Origin: Tyto alba | Taxonomy: Eukaryota; Chordata; Aves; Strigiformes; Tytonidae | Direction of reading: 5' to 3' | Assembly (NCBI RefSeq): GCF_018691265.1 | Contig: NW_024881295.1 | Coordinates: 21,442,243-21,506,242 of the forward strand | DNA: 64,000 nucleotides | Shown here: in pieces, positions 38,740 to 50,700 of the stretch | How the letters are laid out: each line of letters opens with the position of its first letter | How positions within the stretch are numbered: the first letter of the stretch is position 1 | Made by a program: the position numbers and the translations under genes | The notes under the pieces: model-generated | The model's input: the letters and a program-made list of their open reading frames with translations, nothing else | Database searches by the model: none | Told to the model about the DNA's origin: nothing

Positions 38740-41700
38740 GTGGACAGCAGATCAACATCTGTGATTATAATTCGGCTGCAGGGAATTTTTATTAGCCCCC
38801 AGTGGAAAGGTGGCAATAAGGCCGGGGCGGGGGGGGAGATGGAGGTGAGGGAAGCTCACTAGAGAATCTGGCTGAGAAGGCAACTCATCTCGTGTGGGTC
38901 AGATCTTTGTTTCTCTGCCTCTTGCACTCAGAATGACTAATCCGATGTTGTTTCTAGGGGAAGTGTCGGTATAAATTGTCCCAGATAGAAAGGTGAGGGG
39001 GAGATACGTGAAACGTGAGACATCTCCATAATGGTTACAACCTTGCTACGAGCTCTGCCCTCCCACATTGCAAATACTGTTCCCTTACAGGCAGGGATTT
39101 TTTGGCTGTATCCTCAGTCTCTGGGAAAGTGATGTCTACAAGGTGAGAGAGCAACCATCGTTTGCAGGCAGTCTGAAACTAGCTGGCACACCCATGCTGG
39201 CTGGCTAGCTGCCCTAAACTGGGCTTAATCTTTTGCCCAGTTTTCCTCAACCCCAGGGAGCAGCAGCAATGTGCAGCGCAGCCTTAGGGGTGTGCCAGAA
39301 ACAGCAATTGCATTTTGCACCCGCTGAGCATGTTAATACCAGTGAAGGGTGATGGAATTTCTTCCTCTCACGGGCTGCTTTTCCTGGCAGGCCAAAGACA
39401 GAAATGAAGGCTGTGACCAGCCTCCCTGCCCTGTCCCATGGCAATCCCAGCCCTCCAGGCCCCGTGCTGAGGGTGGGAAGATGGTCCCACTTGGTCTCTG
39501 GCCTATTCTCCGATACTGCTAATGTGTGTGTTAGTTTGTGCCAGATGAGTCAGGAGAGATTCCTAGTGATTTCTAGGAAATGCAGTGACCTGCCAAATGC
39601 CAGTGTCGAAGGTATTGGGCACTCGCATGGGTCACTGCCACTTACCGCCTTCTCTGAGCCCCCGCTACTGTAATTTAACTTCACACGCCTATTATCTTAA
39701 TTGGTTTGTTCAGCTCAACTTGGTCACTTAATGGGGTGTCCTCTTTAATTTCAGTTTTTCTCTAACTCTTACTGACGTCCTATAGGAAAGGCACAAGGGA
39801 GCAAGTGCAGGAAATATAGGAGTTACCTCTAATGGCTTTTAAACTTGGGAGGCTTAGAGTGACTCATGATCCCCGATCCTTAGGGTGGTTTTGGTTTGGT
39901 GTCGGCTGAGGTAGACATGGCTTCACTGAGGACTAGTTAGGTCTGTATGGTTTCTCTTGGGAATATTTTGGACTTGAAGTAAGGTACATGGCAGAGATTT
40001 AAGATCTGCATTCAACCTTGTTACAGAGCTTTGGCACAGAGGCACCAGTTTTATAGTCCTGGAGCAGGAACCGAGGAGAGTGATCGTTCCAGCACCTTCA
40101 AATATTTATCTTTAGCCTAGATAGGATGAGTAATATTTTCAAGCCAGAAACGGGAGTGTGACAGTACGGAGGGCAGCATCTGTGGCAAAGTGTACGTCGC
40201 CTTTCTGCACGTGGCAGCTTAGGCCACGGGTAGCCTCTGTGTTCCCTACGGGGCAGTGGCACCGTGGCAGGCACTGCCCTCAGCTTGCAGTCATACCTGG
40301 TTGCTGACAGGTTTGTACTTAAGTCCTGGCTTGTTCAGGATCATCTCCAGCTGCCTGCGGTTGAAATTAGATACTCCGATAGACTTTGCCAAGCCTGCAT
40401 CTTTACATGCTTCCATAGCCTGCAAAGAAAACAAAGACCAGCAGAGTCCCACATGTTGGCTTGAATCCTTGGAGCATGCGTTTTAGAGATAGGTGGAAGG
40501 CAGTCCGTTCTCGAGACTGCAGGAAAACCTTTGCTGCAGCAGAACTCACAGCTGCATTAGCACGAGGGCTGGTGCCACCCCGCTATTCTAAACTCCACTC
40601 CTGTGCAGACCCGCTCTCCAGACCGAACCCTAACGTTTTATACCTGCTGTGAGGGTAGAATTTGTCTGGAGAGCAGAAAGATTAATTCGAGATATAGATA
40701 CTTAAGTGTCAGACATCTGCTTTCAAAGGTTTTGCTTACTTTTGTGCTGCTTTAGCACTGCCTCAAAGCTGGAGAAAGGAGAGTGAACAAAACAGATTGC
40801 TTTCCAGATAAGTCAATTTATTCCTTTTGATTGTAAGATGTCTTTTCATATGAAGTCTCTATCTAGTGAAACCCTCTAACTATCTGGCAAGGCACATCAC
40901 AAAACCAGTTCAGAAAACTTCATTACTGTATGAAGTAGATAAAAAAGTGGAGGAGAGAGTAATTCTAGATATTTTGCACCTTGGAAAAATCTTAATAGCT
41001 GAGAAAGCCTTATGAATACTGAATATGAATACCCGCCCCGGTCTTCATTAGCTTAATGTGCTGGATTGTTAAGGGGGAAAAGGGTCCTTTCCTACGGTCT
41101 TCCCCTCTGAGCTCAGAAACTCTGCACACAAATGATTCGGTGACTGCCTGAGGCAGTGCAGACCCCACCGTGGAGCTGGGTGACCCTCATGCCGGTTTTG
41201 TTCTACCTCTCTGTTTCACAGGAGCTGAAAGCAGGGAGGTTGGAGGCACTATGTATGTGATGACCTCTAGTTGGCCTCATATGCTTTGTATCGCTGTGAC
41301 AAGGCAGCAAATATAGTCATCTGGAGCCATTTTTGCCTGCTAGCCACCATACTGAGAGAGTGAAATTATCTGGATTGAGTTTAGCCAGTTTTATTTAGAT
41401 TGATGCTGTCATTTGCAGGCACTCACCGCCACCTATTTGTCTCTTGGCTTATTAACCGAAGAGAGTGGCCTGCTACAATATACCCTTTACAATTAAGCTC
41501 TGCTTCAAGATAAAAGCATAACAGTGCTCAGACACCCGTTGCTTTCAACATTTGAGCAATTATCCTGTGAAAGAGAGGAATAAACGGCATCAGCCAAAGA
41601 CAAGGGTAACATAAACAGCCAACGTGGAAGTCCCCGTTCCCCCTGTGACCCAGCCTGGATGACTCAGCTGCCAAGGGAAAGCCCAAGCCCGCCCTGGGCT

Positions 41701-44700
41701 CTCTCCCACTCTGATCTTTCACTCGGAATTACACCCGTTCTACATCTTTACCTGCTGCACCTCCAGTAGAGCTAAACTGGGCCACGACTATCCAGCTCTG
41801 GATGGTGCAAGATGAAGTGGAGCATGTCGTAGCCCATGTTACCTCTCTCAATGTGAACCGGGCTGAATTAGTGATGCTTTTGCAGCAGATCTGGTGCAGA
41901 AGGAGACCTGACCAGCTTTGGCCATGAATTACAGAGTGTCCAAGGCTTTGAAAGGCAGAAACATGAGGCGATTGCTGATCTCACTTTCTGCCTCGCCTGA
42001 GATCCTGAAGCCAAGCAGCCGTAGGCTTAAGGAGACGTCTGGCTATAGGACTAGAGCACATCACAAACACATTTGGGGTGCAATCTTTTAGTCAAATGCT
42101 GCTTCCCTCCAAGTTTTCTTATCAGAAAAAACTTGCGTTCTCATCTGATAATCAAAAGTAGAAGTGTGTGAACTTGTTCTGATGACAAGCATTTTGTTTT
42201 GTGGGGTTTTTTTTGTTTGTTTGGGTTTTTTTTATTGTTGTTGCTTTTTCATGGTTTTTTTTTTTTGTTTTTTTTTTTTTTTTTTTATTCGTTTGATTTG
42301 TTTTGTGGTGAGCTTTAGGGTAAATTCTATTTTTTTTTTCTTGAAAGGTGAAAACCTTCCTTTTTTTGAAGGGGACCCAGTCACTTCTTAGGCCTCCAAC
42401 TTTCTCCTGCTGTAAAGATCTTATAAAGGGGAGAGATTGGTAAAAACCTACAGATACCTCAACTAGTAAATACAGAGTACACTCCCTGAAAGAAAGATTG
42501 TGGATGTCAGATATTTCAACAAGGTTTTATTTTGTTATAAAAATAATTAAGGGATGACAAGAAGCAACATCCTTAGGGGGACAGAAGTAAAATTTATTTC
42601 TGGAGCTACTAGAATTTGATCCACTTGCCCTGTCAACATGCCTTAGCTCTGTTTATGAAGACCACAAGTAAAACCGAGAATGAGGATCTGTGTTTTTAAA
42701 GCATATATGGATGGATGTTGTGTTTGCTTACCTCCCATGTGGCGCATAAGTCTGTCTCATGGTAGATCATTTTTCCATTTTCATCTTTTGGGTAGATTGC
42801 ATCTCCAGGCTGAAAAGTAAAACCCCACTTCTGTGCTTTAAAGAAAAATTTTCACTCCTCAGAGTGAAGATTTTTCTACAGGCTCTGTTTCTGCTAGAAA
42901 ACAAATAAAAATTCAAAAGCTTTCTGGAACGCCCTAAGTTCAACAGGTCATTCATGCTGAGCTTACCACATCCTCCGCTGCCAGATCGTCCTTGGACATG
43001 CTTCTGAACTGCACGAGTGCACTCAGGAGTTCCTGGATCGCCTTATTTTTCAAGAAACTTTTGACCTTTATGTTATGGCATCCAGAGGACTAGACTCCTG
43101 CCAAAGGACTGGGTTAGGGTACTGACCTGTATTCTCTTCCACTTCTTCCCTCTTTTCTTCCCAACCCTTCCCCTTATCCTACCTGTGTCCTAGGCACCTG
43201 GGAAGAGTACCAGCTCAGTCCAGCTCCCAACAGTCGGAGGGACCGTTTCCAAGAGCGACTTACTACTAGTAAAGGGCTACGTATGTAGCTATAGTACAGG
43301 CCATGAACCTCTTAAGAGCATTACCTAGCTCTCTTTGGGCACTAGGAACTCTCTCCCTATCTCTATACCCCATAAACAAGACTTCAGAGATGAGTTATGA
43401 GCTGATATCTCACGAGCACAGCTTTCTCTTATTTGATCATTATTTCACTGCTGTTGCAAACAATGTATTAACGCCTCCCTCTCTTTTGTCTGATTACAAT
43501 TTCACTGTTTTTCATAAAAACCCTTTGGTGATGTTTGACATTTGATCTGACTGCAAACTGCTACATTTCAAAGGCCTGGGTACAAGATGTTGACATGGTA
43601 ACTCTTTGGGAACATGCAGCTGTGACTAATATGATCAGTAACTGGTGCCTCCCAATTTAGTCAAGAAGTTCAAATTCAAGATATTTCATGGGAAAAGTGA
43701 GCCTGAGGAAAACAGTCTCAGATTTCAGAGGTCAAGGTCTAAGTTACAGGCGTAAGCCTGTCTCCTCCAAATGTGCTGATTTTCATCAATGAATTCCACA
43801 AATATGACTTGTTGCCTTTGTTGCTGTCTTGCTGAAAAAAAAAAAATCTTGACTAGGAGGAGATAGGTGTCTGAGTACCTTTTTCTATTAGGAGGCAAAC
43901 TGTTTGATATCATAACTTGAGGTAGGGAATCCCTGTTTACGAAACCACCCCACGGTATTTTAGAACAAACCATTCATCCCCATGATATCCCAGCAGACTC
44001 TCCGGGGACTGCAAGCTCAGCACATAGCACTTGGACTTCTTTGAGCTCAGAGGATGAGTTTGAATTCAAGACCTTTTTACTTTGTTTCACCTCTAATTCA
44101 TTAACTTCCGTTCAACATTATTTATAGTAGTCAATAGACAGCAATTACCTTAGCTAATTTATCATCCATTCCATTTTCCTCTATTTCTGTCACTTGTGTT
44201 CTAAAAAGTGAACAAAGTCAGGATGAATGGTGCTTGAAGAGGAACTTATCTTGACTAAGCGGTGCCAGCTATTGTGGATTCTCACAAGGATTAATCCTTC
44301 CCCCTGCCTTCAGGGAACTGCACAAGGTGTTGAAGTACGCTTGTCTCTGCTCAACAGTCTCCAGGCAATACTATCTCTGCCAAGCTACCTTTTTATGCAA
44401 GAGAGTTCCTGCATGGAAGAATTGTTTGCAGATGGATAAAGAGGGATAAAGTATTGAGAGAAAGGCAGTGCTTTGATAGTGGCAGGATAGTGGTTACTGG
44501 GTCTTTGTAAAGGTCTTTCAGAAGTTGGTGACGTTTCTCAGCTTTGGGTTTTCATGGACTACACTGCACCAGTCCTTCCCACAAATGCTGTTGTCTTCTC
44601 TTGGAAATAGCCATGTACCTTAGACTGGATGTAAGGTGGCTTTCTACCACGCTTCCATATGAGCACTGAAATAAGTGGGACAACACCATGCAGTCACTGC

Positions 44701-47700
44701 CACTATGCAGGGATCACATTATATCATGTCATGTTCAAAGTCCGGGAGCTCCAAAAGCTACCAGACAACTTGCATATTTAAAACACAGCAGTTGGTAACC
44801 ACTGAGAGGAAAAGCCCTGCTCCCATTGTAATTTCCTCACCAACACAGATGCAGGAAGACAGGTCTGCAGATCCCATCGCCTTCACGAAACGGTCTTTAA
44901 GGAGCAGGCTTTCTCAAGGGAGCAATTTTAACAACTTGTGAATGCCCGCTGTATAAACAGCAGTGGAAAGTCACATAGTAAGGCCATTGGACTTTTGATT
45001 TATTCTCTTAAAACGACAAGAAGATACTTGGATAAGACTTGTTCAGTGTAAGGCTAAAATACCCGCTTTCCTGCTAGATCAAAAAATAATTTAGTTGGGA
45101 GGGATTTGGAGCTGATTTAGTGCACAGATACCTGCTTATTGATGGATCAGTCATCCTAGCAGAGTTCCCTAGAAAACCTGCCCGTGGGTATGAGCTCCCC
45201 AGGCAGAGGGCATGCGGTGGCCTGGAAGAGACCTGTTCCTGCTGGTCATCAGCCTTGCTAGGGTAGAGGGGCTGAGCACCACCACTGGGCTAAAGGGAGG
45301 AAGGACAGAAGTCCTGAACAGGGAAGCTGCTTGAGGGAAAAATACAGGGAGGCGCTGGCTACTGTTGGTAGGTCAGTGAATAATGTCACCCAGAAGTGCT
45401 GGTGTGGTGGGGCTTTCCTCCTCTGAGTGGTGTTCTCCAAAATCATATTCCTCTCACTCTACTAAAAGCCCCTATGAGAGCTTGCTCTGCTGGGGCACGT
45501 TCCCGACTGGTTTTGGAGTGGGACCGTAGAGTTTTGCCTCAAGTTCTTCACTGATTTCCAAGCATAAACCAGTTTTGCTAGAAGGCTTTTGTGGAGACAG
45601 GAAAGCACCAACGTTTGCAGACTAAGGCAGAGTAGGAGTTTGTTAGTATTACACTTACACAGTCCTCACCAAAGGCAAGCGTTGCATGCGGGATGGGTGT
45701 ATTTGTGGGAGAGAGAGCAAAGGAAGGAAACCAGTCACCACTGCAAAAGGGTGGGGGTCTTTTCTTTTTCTATATGGCACAGAAAAATGTATATTTTTCA
45801 GGCAGAGAGCGACTTTGTTTTTTTCTTTTCTCTCAAGGGGGACACGGTTGAATCTGCAGGACTGCTACTCCTTTAACAGCTCAGATTGTTGATACAGGCC
45901 TCAGGGAGTCAGACATATATTACTTTATAGCCAGCTGTCTATATCTTTATATTGTGAGACAATGACCTTCACTATGTGGGAGAATGAACTACTAGAGAAT
46001 ACAAACACAAGCAAAGGGAAACAGGAAATTGCAAGCGGTGGGAAATTTTTTAAAATGTACCCAAAAGGATTCCATATGTGGGACCGTATAAATAAATTTT
46101 TAATATCTGAGCCCAGATACTCCTATAGAGGTCTTAATGGGATATGGCTTCCTTGGGGAAAAAGGAACTGCAGGTCTAAGGTGATTGTTTCATTGGTAAA
46201 TTGCTTCCTATCTGATGCTTCTGGCAGTCTTGAGTCCGTAGCAAAATATAATTTTAATAATCAGAGAACTACCTTCCTTGCAAAAAGAGGCCAATTTAGA
46301 GCTTAAGCATCCCACAGAAACAATTATCCAGCTATTTGCCTGACCTTATTCTCTCTAAGAAAAAGTATCTAATTGGTTCAAAACCACTTAAATACATCTT
46401 GAATGTCATTCTTCTAATTTCACTATTATTTAATTTGCCTTTATATCATGTACTTGCAGAGAAAAATTGTAAAGCAAGGTACAATTGGCTGTGAAACCAG
46501 AAAGTTGCGGACTTGCAAGAGCTCATTGCAAGGGAAGCATGCAACTCTGAGAGCACCTTGCATTCAAAGGTTTTGGCTACAAGTTTCCCAGAGCCAGCAG
46601 TATGAAGCAACATCAGGCTTTATCTTTTGTAGACATTTGAGAGTGAGAGATGGACAACCCATGATTGGAACCAACTGTGATGTACTGAAGCTGTCCGAGA
46701 GGAGCGCTGAAGTTAAGGAGATTAAAATCATAAGCAATTATTTCCCCAGTGGTTTTAATACTGCTGAGGCTATTTGGTTTTTGGGACACCATAAGGAGAT
46801 CAACTTGGTGGCTTTTTCCCCTTTCCCTCTCCAAACTTTGCTCCTAGCCCTTCTCTGCTTTGTATAACCCCTTTCTTCCAGTGACTCTCTTCTCACGGGT
46901 CAGAGAGGATTAAGATACATGTGCTGCTTCAGCTACAGTAATTCTTCAGTGTAGGAAGTGTTCAACCCCAGTTAGGAGACCCGTCCTTCCATTGGAGAGA
47001 CCCCATGTTACAGCTGCTAGTAACTGTTCTCACATCACCTATAAGTCTCTCTTTGTGAGGGTAGTGCCCAGAAACGTATGCATGCAGTATATGTCAAACA
47101 TTATCTAGTCAAAATGCTATTTTCAACATGGGCTGGAAGCTGGAAGGAAGATGCTAGATGGAGACCTCGGTTCAAGCTAATCATGCACTTTTTTGGGGCA
47201 ATTATTCTTTTTACCTTGAAAGCCATTGGCAGCTCAATGATGTAGAGGTCAACATAGTCCAGCTGCAAGATCTTCAGGGTTTTCTCCAGCGTAGGACGCA
47301 CAAGCTCTGGAGGGTGGCAGGTATTCCACAGCTGGGGAGGCAAGCATAAGCTTTTTTTTGGGTGCCAGGAGAAACAGTTGAGCATCCTCCAGCTGACACC
47401 CCACCCCCCCCACCATGCACTTGTCCTTCTGGCAGAGATCGTTATGCATAGTGCAAAGACATTGTGGTCTACATCACTGCAAGACAAAGATGACAGGCCT
47501 TTTCCTGTCCTCTGCCAGAGGCAGATGTAGAGGTTAAGACAGTAATCCTTGCCTCACACCATCCCAGTGCTGACCCAGTAAAGCCATTACGTAGTTGTTT
47601 ATTACAAAACAGGTTCTTCTGAGTTGAATATATTGCAAACTCTTTCTCAATGAACTTAGGCAGTTTTCTTTTGTTTTCCAAGCTTTCCAAGTATATGCTT

Positions 47701-50700
47701 TCACTGGAAAACTTTGCTCCCACACGAAATCGGTGGTCAGTTTTATGCCCGAAGGCAGAAGCTCAGATCAGGCGAGTTAGCTATTGAACAGCCAAGCACC
47801 TGGCACAAGGGGAATCTTTTGGTTTTCTCCTGTGGTCGTGGAGCCTGAGGGACAGCCTGACCTAAGAAAGTTTTAATTTGCCCCCCAGTCCTTACTGAAA
47901 GATGTATTATTATTTAGTTACTATAATTCAGGTGTGACTGGTTAAACCACAGCCTTTTCAACCTCTTTAATCACAACAGCTTCCTTGTGGGATTCTGCCC
48001 TGAGGTTCCTATGGAGTGTGCTTGGTTGATTAGCTTTCAGTAGTACCTCTAACTGAATTCTGATGATGCAAATCTCTTGCAAGAATAAAACCATAGCATG
48101 GAAATTAGTAGCCAAGAGCTCTTCGTAAACTGCTGCAGTTAAAATTGTCAAAAAAACCCAGAATTAACACACAATAGATGATTTAAAGTGCCATTTGTTT
48201 GTACACAGCAAGCTGGGATATTTTATCATCTTTTTTTTAACGTATAAAAGTGATGTGTGGAGTCGCGTTGAGGTTTTTGTCACCTTTATTGGATGGAAAA
48301 ACCTTCAGTTTGTTGGTATCATCATAGTCTAGCCAGTTCTGTCACCAAAGCTGGCACTCACTGCACGTCAAGGTATAGAATGAATTAATTCTTGAGACAC
48401 AAAACACTTGAATTGCCATTTTTGGGAGAAGATAATGATTATAGGTGTCAAAGAACATAGCCTGGGTAAGCTTTAAAGTATTTTAGATGTTTGGGTTCTT
48501 TTAAACCCGATTATTGCTTTCCCGGGGAATAACTATCTGCTCAGTCCTGCCAGCAGAGGCAAGGACACATTATCTTGAAGTTCAGTTGTACTGAGAGCAG
48601 CACATCTGACCCTGCCCTAAGCTGACAAACAGAAACAGGGTTTGGCACCTGGAAATTCATGCTAGGCCTTCCCCAGCTGTACGTTGCAAGGCACGAAGAG
48701 TTTATGATCACTAAGCGGCGGTTGCATAGGCTGAGTTGTACTACAGTAAAGGAACCAAGGTCCTGTTCTCGGAGCTTTAAGCTGTTCCATTGGATTCCCT
48801 GAAAGCCTTTGGTCTGGGTGTTTTTTAAGCATTTTACATGTGAAATAAGATGTTGGTTTGGACTTAAGTATAGGCAAGAACACGAGTCCATATACCCTTC
48901 ATGTTTAGTTTGTTTCATTAGTGTGTTTTAGAAATTCAGTGACCTGAGGTATGTTGATAGTTTAGAAGCAGTTTTTCCAAGTGCCCTTTCTAGCCCAGTG
49001 CAATTTTGCTCGTTACTTGCCAGTGCATATACTTTAACAAACTGCAGAGGTTCTAAAGAAACAGCCTTCAGAAATAGCAAACATTTGTACTATGTTAATA
49101 CATAGATGCCATGGAAACTTAAGAGTTTCATAACTGTTTTCATGATTTGTACAAGTTATTGTATTATCTACCTAAGTAGAACCCATGTAGACATTTGAGC
49201 AGTTGAAACTGCCAGCTGGCTTTGGCATTTCAGGACACCACATTTCCTGGAAATGTTACTTCTAGTTTAATGAAAGAAATATCCTGGGATGAAAGAGGAG
49301 ACCAAAAAGGTCTTGCTATGTAAGCCAAGTGAGATGTTGGCAGTTGATATAAAACCTCTAAAATTTCTGGATGCTGAGCTGCTCTGCCTGATCAGCCAGC
49401 CAGCAGCACGAGCCAAGTGCAAGTGCTGATGATTTCAACTGGCAGATGCAACCTGAGTGCACCAAGTCCCTGTTCCAGTAACACTGCCACTCAGCGGGCC
49501 TGTTCTTGTTTGTTCTTGCTGATGGACCAGCCTTCAATTTGCATCATCTTTGTTTAAGGAAAGATCTGCATGAGGGGCTTGAGTCTGAAGAGTTGGGGGA
49601 ATTTCCAGTACCTCTGATGTCAGTAAGGCTGAAAAGAGAACCAACTTTTGTTGTGAAGACTGCTTCCAAAAACGGTCTACTCTATGTACCATGTTTCCCA
49701 GAAGATGCCACAGTTCCTATCAGTCAGCTACCAATCAATGGTTGATGTATCTACTGGTAGCTTAATATTTGCCTGTGGTTCATAAGATACATAAGTTTGT
49801 GCGGTACATAAAGCTAAAGATACATAAGCTCATAAAGCAAGGGACAGCCAGTCCCACTTCTCCTGGGAAGTTCAGAGCTGCTGTGAAAATGTTCAGTGAA
49901 ACCTGTGAAAATCCTGGATTGTGATGGACTGAATTGGTTGCAGAATATTTTCCACTTCTGCCTTTGAACTCTTTAAAGACTACAGAGATGTTCTAATGAC
50001 CTTGCACACCTGAAGTTCTGTCAAGCACAGACAGGACACAAGAGGAAGCTAAATCCCCATGTGTCCCATCTCACAGTCACAAGGCAGGCTGGAACCACAG
50101 GCATTGCCTCTGGTGGTACTGTGAGTTGCAGCCCTGTGGCTTGCAGGATTTGCAGTTTAGGGAACAAATGAACTTACAATCAAGAAGTCAAATGTAACTA
50201 CACAGATGGCTCAGTGTTTAGGTAGTGATTATCAACTAGGAGAATCATCTAGTGATTAGACCAGACAACCTAATATAGAAAAGCTTAATAAATAAAGTAA
50301 GTTTGGAAATGTTACCAAGATGTGCTTTCACAGAACTTAAAGGTTTATGTGGGAAAATAAACTGCAGGGGAAGCATTAGGGAAAGTTAAAAAACTCAAAA
50401 TTCTTAGGACATCTGGTTCTAACCTTTTGGCTCTACTTTGTGTTTTTGATTTGAAATATTACTGGTAAGTTGCAGTAATGAAACTATAAAACATTTGAAA
50501 CAAAATATTTTGACATCCAAATCAACATACTTGGCATATAAGAGGCTGAGAGACCACCCTGATAAAGGTGGAAAATTTGACGACGTGAAGTTTTTCTCAG
50601 GATGGTAAGGCTGTTATCAGTAGAGTCAAGCAGGGAACTTGGAAAAGAGTTGCATACTTTACAAATTGGAAATTGCTGTACTCGGAAATTGGTCTATAGC

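Noticed and set aside
42164..42391. phenylalanine-rich open frame
   Set aside because: Entirely the product of a T-rich low-complexity block in an AKR1D1 intron.
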